From Chloroflexia bacterium (GTDB lineage: Bacteria; Chloroflexota; Chloroflexia; Thermomicrobiales; UBA6265): a DNA stretch of 10,482 nucleotides. Below the pieces are notes generated by a model, which was not told the origin of the DNA, searched no databases, and worked only from the letters and a program-made list of their open reading frames with translations. The position numbers were made by a program, and so were the translations under genes. The stretch is taken from NCBI GenBank assembly GCA_013698305.1, contig JACCVC010000068.1, positions 1 to 10,482 of the forward strand, written 5' to 3'. Positions 5,338 to 10,482 of this stretch are shown here, one piece after another; position 1 is the stretch's first letter, and every line of letters begins with the position of its first letter.

Positions 5338-6726
5338 ATGGACACCGCCACGATCGCCGCCATCGCCACCCCGCCCGGAGAGGGAGGGCTCGGGGTCGTG
5401 CGCATCTCCGGCGCGGAAGCGGCAGACATCGCCGGCCAGATCTTCCGGCGATCCGGTCGCAACCGAGCAGTCGATCTTCGCGCCATCGACAGCCACCGGC
5501 TGCTCTACGGCACGATCTTCGACCCGGCGAACGGAACTCCAATCGACGAGGTGCTGCTGGCGTGGATGGCGGCGCCACACACCTACACCCGCGAAGACAC
5601 GGTCGAGCTCTCCTGCCACGGTGGTCCGGTGCCGCTGCGAGAGACGCTGCGGCTGGCGTTGGCGGCGGGGGCGAGGCACGCCGAGCCAGGCGAGTTCACC
5701 TTGCGGGCGTTCCTGAACGGACGGCTCGACCTCACCCAGGCAGAAGCGGTGCTCAACGTGATCGGCGCCCGCACGGCGGAGAGCCTGCGACTGGCGGTGT
5801 CGGACCTCGGTGGCGATCTCACCCGGCGGCTGGAACCTGCCAACGCCGCGCTGATCAGCCTGCTGGCCTATCTGGACGCCTCCGCCGATTTCCCCGACGA
5901 CGAGATCGAAACGGCGGACATCTCGACCGGGTTACAGGCGGCGGAAGAAGCGCTGGATGCGGTGGTCGCGGGGTCGAAGGCGGGCATGCTCTACCGCGAC
6001 GGCGCCCGGATCGCGCTGGTGGGGCGTCCCAACGTCGGCAAGAGCAGCTTGCTGAACGCGCTCTTGCGGGCGGACCGGGCAATCGTCACGCCGGTAGCGG
6101 GCACCACGCGGGACGTGATCATGGAGACGATCAACCTGCGGGGCATCCCGGCAACGCTGCTCGACACCGCCGGGATCGTCGAGACGGAGGATGTCGTTGA
6201 GCGAATCGGCGTGGAGCGCAGCCGCAACGCGCTCCGAACCGCGTCGGCGGTGGTGCTGGTGCTGGACGGCTCAATGGCGCCGCAACCGGGCGACATCGAG
6301 ATTGCCGAGGCACTTGCGGCTCGACCGCGGGACGAGCGGACGCCGGTGGCGCTGGCGATCAACAAGTCGGACTTGAAGAATCAGGCCGATCAGTCTCAGA
6401 TCATGTCGTTGCTGCTCGGCGCGCAGTCCGTGCATGTCTCGGCGACGACTGGCGCGGGATTGGAGCGTCTCGAAGACGCGCTGGTCGAGGCGCTGGGTGG
6501 CGCTGCCCCGCAGCCATCGTTGATCACCGGGCGACAGCGGGCGGCGGTCGCCCGGGCGCTGGCTCATATTCACGACGCGCAGGAGGCCCATGCTGCGGGC
6601 ATACCCCAGGATCTGCTGGCGACATCGGTGCGGGCGGCGCTGCACGCGGTCGGCGAGGTCACCGGCGAGCATGTTGACCAGGCGGTACTGAACGAAATCT
6701 TCAGCCGGTTCTGCATCGGAAAATGA
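5338..6726 (+). CDS. mnmE: tRNA modification GTPase MnmE (TrmE)
   Basis: MnmE is a dimeric, potassium-dependent GTPase that, with MnmG, modifies the wobble uridine (xm5U34) of several tRNAs in the cytoplasm. The 462-residue length is normal. The N-terminal folate-binding domain opens with TIAAIATPPGEGGLGVVRISG and contains the TYTREDTVELSCHGG motif. A helical domain follows, with EPGEFTLRAFLNGRLDLTQAEAV at its start. The inserted G domain shows GRPNVGKS (229-236), GTTRD (255-259), DTAG (276-279) and NKSD (342-345). The chain ends in the conserved CIGK with the functional Cys459. AGGAG is five bases ahead of the ATG. The usual partner mnmG is not adjacent downstream; the next gene lies on the opposite strand. 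The gene appears intact and its identity is secure. Confidence 0.97.
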   Translation: MDTATIAAIATPPGEGGLGVVRISGAEAADIAGQIFRRSGRNRAVDLRAIDSHRLLYGTIFDPANGTPIDEVLLAWMAAPHTYTREDTVELSCHGGPVPLRETLRLALAAGARHAEPGEFTLRAFLNGRLDLTQAEAVLNVIGARTAESLRLAVSDLGGDLTRRLEPANAALISLLAYLDASADFPDDEIETADISTGLQAAEEALDAVVAGSKAGMLYRDGARIALVGRPNVGKSSLLNALLRADRAIVTPVAGTTRDVIMETINLRGIPATLLDTAGIVETEDVVERIGVERSRNALRTASAVVLVLDGSMAPQPGDIEIAEALAARPRDERTPVALAINKSDLKNQADQSQIMSLLLGAQSVHVSATTGAGLERLEDALVEALGGAAPQPSLITGRQRAAVARALAHIHDAQEAHAAGIPQDLLATSVRAALHAVGEVTGEHVDQAVLNEIFSRFCIGK

Positions 6727-6879
6727 CACATCGCGACCGTAGCGCAGACCCTGTGTCGACCCAGGTTGATCAGTCCCTACGCGTGACGTTCAGCTCACCT
6801 GCGTACGTACGCAACAAAAGCAGATATTCCGAGTTCGGACAATCACGTTATCCACAGCCTCTCCACAGGTGGATAACCG
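6727..6879. other. Non-coding gap between mnmE and the pxp operon 3' end
   Basis: This 153-base stretch separates convergent genes and shows no coding frame of interest. It contains a perfect 12-bp palindrome GCGTACGTACGC (6801-6812), an A/T-leaning stretch (6813-6846), and a 9-bp inverted repeat, GTTATCCAC (6848-6856) with GTGGATAAC (6869-6877). The left arm includes TTATCCACA, identical to the classical DnaA box, and the right arm reads TTATCCACC on the - strand. The repeat can be read either as a terminator stem (no T-tract) or as a pair of facing DnaA boxes. Confidence 0.5.
6848..6877. promoter_or_regulatory. Inverted pair of DnaA-box-like sequences
   Basis: TTATCCACA at 6849-6857 (+) matches the E. 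coli R1/R4 DnaA box exactly. The facing copy at 6868-6876 reads TTATCCACC on the - strand, one base off. A shorter TCCACAGGTGGA palindrome (6862-6873) sits inside. Together they give a 9-bp stem with a loop of about 12 bases. A replication or DnaA titration role is possible; a bidirectional terminator is the simpler alternative. Confidence 0.35.
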
Positions 6880-7500
6880 TCACTGCGTCAGCGTCCCTGA
6901 TTCACCCGCCAGAAGTTCCCGAACGACGTCATCGCTGTCGATCAGCGAGTAGACCAGCGTGTCGCGGAGGTCGCCGTTTGGCAGGCGCTCATCGTTGCGC
7001 AGCCGTCCTTCCAGCTGATACCCCACCGACTCGGCCACCCGGCGGCTGCGCGTGTTGGTGGCGGCGCAGGTGATGACCATGCGGCGCAGGCCGAGCTGGC
7101 CGAACCCGACCCGGGTGAGCGCGGTGACCGCTTCGCGGACATACCCTTTGCCCGTCTCGGATGTGCGCATCCAGTACCCGATCGACAGCGACGGGACGTC
7201 CCAGTTCGGGTCATGCATGCCGGTGCCGCCGAGAAAGCGCCCATCCTCCCGCCGAAAGATACTGATCCCGAAATCCGTGCGCGCGTCCCAGTTCTCCCGT
7301 ACCTGGGGCGCTCGCCTGCGCAGGTCTTCCGGCGCTCTCACCTGCGGGGTCCAGGCCATCCATGCTTCGAGCTCGGTTCTCGATTCGTCGATGGCCCCGA
7401 ATACCGCCTCGGCGTCGGATTCCTGAGCTGGTAGCAACAGCAAGCGCTCGGTCAGGATCTCACGCGGTGGCGTGGGGACATCATCGTTGATAGACGCCAT
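6880..7500 (-). CDS. GNAT-family N-acetyltransferase, last gene of pxp operon
   Basis: This 206-residue GNAT protein is of the RimJ/RimL-like type, using acetyl-CoA on an unknown amine. The start region REILTERLLLLPAQESDAEAVF is the normal first strand and helix. SIGYWMRTSETGKGYVREAVTAL carries the acetyl-CoA loop (Gly117-Lys-Gly119), and NTRSRRVAESVGYQLEG is the usual later motif. The ATG at 7500 shares its A with the TGA of the upstream fusion gene (TGATG). The end of that gene carries GGGGAAGGA six bases ahead of the ATG, so this start is well supported; a TTG one codon earlier is possible. Tight coupling suggests co-expression with the 5-oxoprolinase-type operon, but a functional link is not proven. 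The stop lies just beyond the DnaA-box-like inverted repeat. Confidence 0.87.
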   Translation of the reverse strand: MASINDDVPTPPREILTERLLLLPAQESDAEAVFGAIDESRTELEAWMAWTPQVRAPEDLRRRAPQVRENWDARTDFGISIFRREDGRFLGGTGMHDPNWDVPSLSIGYWMRTSETGKGYVREAVTALTRVGFGQLGLRRMVITCAATNTRSRRVAESVGYQLEGRLRNDERLPNGDLRDTLVYSLIDSDDVVRELLAGESGTLTQ

Positions 7501-9710
7501 CAATCATCCTTCCCCGTCGGTTCGAGTTCCATCAGCAATTCGCCGAACTCGACGGATGCGCCGTCCTCGACGATAACGCGAGTCACCCGACCGGCGACCG
7601 GAGCGGTGACCTCGTGATAGGTCTTCATCACCTCGATGATACCCACCGCCTGGCCCGCGTCGACGGTGTCGCCTTCCTCGACCAGCATCGGCGAGTCGGG
7701 TGAGGTGCGACGATAGAACGTGCCGAGCAATGGCGCGGGGATGACACTGAATTGATCCGCTTTCGGATTTTCCGCAGGGATACTATCTGGCTGTTTCGTC
7801 GGCGGAAACGTTTCGGCGTGCTGAAACGCTCGAGCCGGAAGATCGGGTAACCCACCACCCCGGTCGATGACGATCTCCAGACCCGCCGATTCCACGCGTA
7901 GCGAGAACGCCCGGACATCATGGTTCGCCAGTTCCCGGATGACGGAGATTACGCCGTCGGGTGTCCAGTCGTCTGTCTCGGTCGGCAACGTCGGAGTTTG
8001 TGATGCCGCATCCTCGCTCATGACTGATCCCTCATCATCGTCCAATCTCAACCCACCATAGGTGGAAGGCCTCATCTCCCGCCACGCATCGTCGGCTTCC
8101 TCCAGCGAGATCTCGGCGAACCGGATCGTCGCGCCCGGTCGGAGCTGCGCCAGGCGGTCATGGTCAGCCTCGATCACCGTCGCGATCTTCGTGTACCCGC
8201 CTATCGTCGCGCGACCGGGCAACAGCACGATCGGCTGCCCGGACCCCGTGACCTGAATCGCGCCGGTCACGACGCCTTCCGAGATGACGTCGGCGCCACC
8301 ATCCGGCACGAGAGCGGGACCATTCAGCCGCAACCCCATCCGGTTGGACTGGGTGTCGATCGTAAACGGCTCCGTCAGAAAGATCGACCAGGCGACATGA
8401 TCGAACCGATCAGCCTGTGGGCCCCGCACCACCCGAAATGGCCTGTGGGAAGGATTGCTCCAATTATCTTGAGGATATGGATTATCCGCATGTGGATTAT
8501 CACTCTGTTTACCTATTGGAAGCCAGTCTCCCTTTCGCAGGGCGCGGCCAACCCCGCCGCCGAAGCCAGCCGAGAGATCGAGCGACCTGCTGCCCCGCAC
8601 CACCGGGACATCGATGCCGCCGGCAACGCAGATGTACCCCCGAGCGCCGAGCGGTTGCCCGGATGGTAGCGCGTCAAGCTCGTCTCCCGCCGCCAACGAG
8701 ACGACCTGCCCGATCTCGACCGACGCGCCGTTGTGCCGCCAGCCAGGATCGGCGCCGGTACACACTATCCGGCATGGCGCATCGACCCGAATGGCAGGCG
8801 ACAGAAGGGTCCACTCGATCCCGGCCGCGTCGGCGGCGTTGCCGAGCAGGCGGTTGCCGGCAATCAGCGCTGAACGGTCGGCGGCGCCCCCTGGCGTGAT
8901 GCCGAGCCGTGCCTGACCGGGCCGGCCGAGGTCTTGCACAGACGTTTGGACACCAGCCTGGACGATCTCGATAGGGCCGCTACCGCCATCATCGTTGCGC
9001 TCGACCTCGCCCGATGGCTCAGGGAAGATCGCATCACCGGCGTCGATGGAGATGAATCGGACGCGATCCCCTGGCGTCAACTCATCGTCCGATGCCCGTG
9101 CCGGGTCGAACATGACGCGTGGGGTTCGACCGATCAGCGACCAGCCGCCTGGCGTCGGCAACGGATAGATACCGGTTTGGGCGCCGCCGATCCCGACCGA
9201 CCCTGGCGGAACGCGCGTGCGCGGGCTGGCGCGGCGGGGAGATTCCAGTTCAGGCGGCAAGCCGATCAGGAAGGCGAATCCTGGCGAGAAGCCGAGTACC
9301 CCGACGGTATAGGTTTCGCTACTATGCCGCCGGACTACCTCTTCAGCAGCCAACCCGGTTGCGGTTGCGATGTCCTCCAGATCGGGTCCGGCATCCCCGC
9401 CATACACGACCGGGATCTCTATCAAGCGAACTTGCTGATTATCCGATTCAGGATTATCCGCTATGGTGGTCCAGCCTACGTCGACGAGACCGGCTATGGT
9501 CTGCATGTCTGCCTCATCCGGATCGAACAGAACGATCAACGTCGTGTAGGCGGGGATCAGGTCGACGATGCCCGGGACGTTCTGCTGATCGAGATGGTCG
9601 ACCAGCCCAGCGATGCGAAGCGAGAGATCGCGGTCGATCCGCTCCCCAAACCGCGCCAGCAAAGCCGTGGCGCCCAGCGGGGTGATCTCCGGCGTGCCGA
9701 ACGCGCTCAT
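7500..9710 (-). CDS. pxpBC: Fused 5-oxoprolinase subunits B and C with C-terminal AccB-like biotin carrier
   Basis: This 736-residue three-part fusion starts with a PxpB/KipI domain, about residues 6-230, holding GFSPGFAFLIGLP, RVPPGSVGIGGAQTGIYP and GGWSLIGRTP. The PxpC/KipA domain, about 246-548, opens IEIVQAGVQTSVQDLGRPG and contains RKGDWLPIG, VRGPQADRF and SNRMGLRLNGP. Residues 583-732 resemble complete AccB: a short N-terminal module, a Pro-rich linker, then GTFYRRTSPDSP and the biotinyl site EVMKT with Lys696 (codon at 7623-7625). PxpB/C with PxpA convert 5-oxoproline to glutamate with ATP; E. coli PxpB and PxpC are separate and lack biotin. PxpB/C also resemble the carboxyltransferase part of urea carboxylase. 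The ATG overlaps the pxpA stop as ATGA. Asp-Asn-rich inserts with AT-rich codons lie at 84-91 and 403-416. A carboxybiotin mechanism is inferred. Confidence 0.92.
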   Translation of the reverse strand: MSAFGTPEITPLGATALLARFGERIDRDLSLRIAGLVDHLDQQNVPGIVDLIPAYTTLIVLFDPDEADMQTIAGLVDVGWTTIADNPESDNQQVRLIEIPVVYGGDAGPDLEDIATATGLAAEEVVRRHSSETYTVGVLGFSPGFAFLIGLPPELESPRRASPRTRVPPGSVGIGGAQTGIYPLPTPGGWSLIGRTPRVMFDPARASDDELTPGDRVRFISIDAGDAIFPEPSGEVERNDDGGSGPIEIVQAGVQTSVQDLGRPGQARLGITPGGAADRSALIAGNRLLGNAADAAGIEWTLLSPAIRVDAPCRIVCTGADPGWRHNGASVEIGQVVSLAAGDELDALPSGQPLGARGYICVAGGIDVPVVRGSRSLDLSAGFGGGVGRALRKGDWLPIGKQSDNPHADNPYPQDNWSNPSHRPFRVVRGPQADRFDHVAWSIFLTEPFTIDTQSNRMGLRLNGPALVPDGGADVISEGVVTGAIQVTGSGQPIVLLPGRATIGGYTKIATVIEADHDRLAQLRPGATIRFAEISLEEADDAWREMRPSTYGGLRLDDDEGSVMSEDAASQTPTLPTETDDWTPDGVISVIRELANHDVRAFSLRVESAGLEIVIDRGGGLPDLPARAFQHAETFPPTKQPDSIPAENPKADQFSVIPAPLLGTFYRRTSPDSPMLVEEGDTVDAGQAVGIIEVMKTYHEVTAPVAGRVTRVIVEDGASVEFGELLMELEPTGKDD
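8019..8033 (-). promoter_or_regulatory. Internal ribosome site and ATG at the PxpC/AccB junction
   Basis: On the - strand GAGGGA (complement of 8028-8033) lies six bases before an in-frame ATG (complement of 8019-8021), which is Met564 of the fusion. Starting here would give a 173-residue protein, a common AccB length, beginning MSEDAASQ and containing the whole biotin carrier region. The ATG is followed by A, so ATGA also contains a TGA in another frame. This is how the gene pairs in this operon overlap, and it may mark an old gene boundary. Confidence 0.45.
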
Positions 9711-10482
9711 GAACGGGCGGCGCCGACCGGTCGCACCGAGATTCCCGTCTCGGCGAATCCACGGCGCAGCGCCGTAGCGATCCCGAGCGCGGAAGGCGTG
9801 TCGGAGTGAAGACAGATCGTGTCGGCATTGAGATGGAGATCGCTGCCGTCGACCGTCTCGACCACCCCATCCGTCACCAGGCGGATCATCCGCCGCGTCA
9901 CCAGGTCGTGATCGGTGATGATCGCGTCGGGACGGGAACGGGGGACGAGAGAGCCGTCGGCCAAGTAGCCGCGATCGGCGAATGCCTCGCGAGCCATGCG
10001 CAACCCGGCGGACTCCCCGGCGGCTTCGAGCTCCGAGCCGGGGAGGACGAAGAAGAGCAGGTCACGGTCGAACTGTTTCACGGCGGTCGCGATGGCTTCG
10101 GCGGTTGCGGCGTCCTTGACGGCGAGGTTGTACAGCGCCCCATGCGCCTTGACGTGTTGAAGCTCGACGTTGGCGGCGCGACAGAACGCCGCGACCGCGC
10201 CGATCTGGTAGAGCACGTCGGTGCGGACCTCGTCCGGCGTGGCGGTCATGGTCCGGCGCCCGAATCCGACGCGGTCGGGGTAGCCTGGGTGCGCGCCGAT
10301 GCCAACGCCGTGCCGCTCGGCATGCTGGACGGTGTGCTCGATGATGCGCGGGTCACCGGCGTGAAAGCCGCAGGCGATGTTGGCGCTGGAGATGAGCGGC
10401 ATCAGGTCGTCGTCGGGAGCCAGTCGCCAGGGGCCGAACCCCTCGCCGAGGTCGCTGTTGAGGTCGATGACGTGGGTTGAAT
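9707..10482 (-). CDS. pxpA: 5-oxoprolinase subunit A (LamB/YcsF family), start outside window
   Basis: PxpA is the LamB/YcsF-family subunit of ATP-dependent 5-oxoprolinase and acts in the cytoplasm with PxpB and PxpC. In the window 257 residues are visible, and the frame is still open at the right edge. The first visible residues STHVIDLNSDLGEGFG match the usual N-terminus within a few residues, so only the start codon and perhaps a handful of residues are missing. Family motifs follow in order: SSANIACGFHAGDP, GVGIGAHPGYPDRVGFGRR, VKAHGALYN, the REAFADRGY segment with GSLVPR, and ICLHSDTP near the C-terminus. An ATG at 10402 is internal, because the DLN motif lies upstream of it. The TGA overlaps the start of the pxpBC fusion as ATGA, showing translational coupling. 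No second PxpA copy is seen. Confidence 0.94.
   Translation of the reverse strand, partial: STHVIDLNSDLGEGFGPWRLAPDDDLMPLISSANIACGFHAGDPRIIEHTVQHAERHGVGIGAHPGYPDRVGFGRRTMTATPDEVRTDVLYQIGAVAAFCRAANVELQHVKAHGALYNLAVKDAATAEAIATAVKQFDRDLLFFVLPGSELEAAGESAGLRMAREAFADRGYLADGSLVPRSRPDAIITDHDLVTRRMIRLVTDGVVETVDGSDLHLNADTICLHSDTPSALGIATALRRGFAETGISVRPVGAARS

Noticed and set aside
5037..6200. 387-codon open frame on the + strand overlapping the zinc-ribbon gene and mnmE
   Set aside because: It is rich in Arg/Pro/Gly with no motif and lies in the wrong frame of mnmE. It is an artefact of GC-rich codons.
8934..9809. 291-codon open frame on the + strand antisense to pxpBC
   Set aside because: The opposite strand carries unmistakable KipI/KipA motifs. 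This frame has no motif and no ribosome site.
1..10482. tRNA, rRNA, CRISPR array or riboswitch
   Set aside because: None was recognised on either strand. The direct repeats found are too few and too irregular for a CRISPR array, and no tRNA-like cloverleaf was seen.

Overview
The window looks like a piece of chromosome from a GC-rich bacterium. Most genes use G/C-ending codons, GTG and probably TTG serve as start codons beside ATG, and intergenic repeats of the CGTCATTC...GAATGACG and GGGCAGAC/GTCTGCCC types are present. I associate such repeats, and the presence of khpB (jag) near mnmE, with Chloroflexota, perhaps the Thermomicrobia. That assignment is inference from style and not a search result.

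Layout: (1) 3-542, the 3' part of khpB/jag on the + strand. (2) 543-789, a 247-base gap that holds a 177-bp repeat element with terminal inverted repeats and an internal hairpin. (3) 790-1749, a PfkB-family sugar or nucleoside kinase (+). It converges on a stand-alone CheY-like receiver protein (1815-2177, -). The two 3' ends are linked by a 43-bp imperfect direct repeat that duplicates the last ten codons of the receiver gene. (4) 2406-4166, a + strand cluster of a metallo-beta-lactamase-fold hydrolase, a DinB-superfamily protein and a GNAT acetyltransferase; the last two overlap as ATGA. (5) 4251-5158, a - strand pair: a zinc-ribbon/SH3-like/two-helix membrane protein and a coupled 73-residue protein. 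(6) 5338-6726, complete mnmE (+). (7) 6727-6879, a non-coding gap with a perfect TTATCCACA DnaA-box match in an inverted repeat. (8) 6880 to the window end, a - strand operon pxpA - [pxpB-pxpC-biotin carrier fusion] - GNAT with overlapping stops and starts.

The most interesting object is the last operon. PxpA, PxpB and PxpC together form the known 5-oxoprolinase. Here PxpB and PxpC lie in one 736-residue chain that continues into a complete AccB-like biotin carboxyl carrier domain, with the biotinyl-lysine motif at K696. PxpB/PxpC are related to the carboxyltransferase part of urea carboxylase, which also carries a C-terminal biotinyl domain. The fusion therefore suggests a carboxybiotin-dependent lactam or amide-processing enzyme rather than the biotin-free E. 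coli form. The biotin carboxylase it would need is not in the window and may lie upstream of pxpA. A good Shine-Dalgarno and ATG exactly at the PxpC/AccB junction suggest that a free 173-residue biotin carrier could also be made.

The khpB-to-mnmE stretch looks like the conserved rnpA-yidC-khpB-mnmE neighbourhood, opened up by about seven accessory genes.
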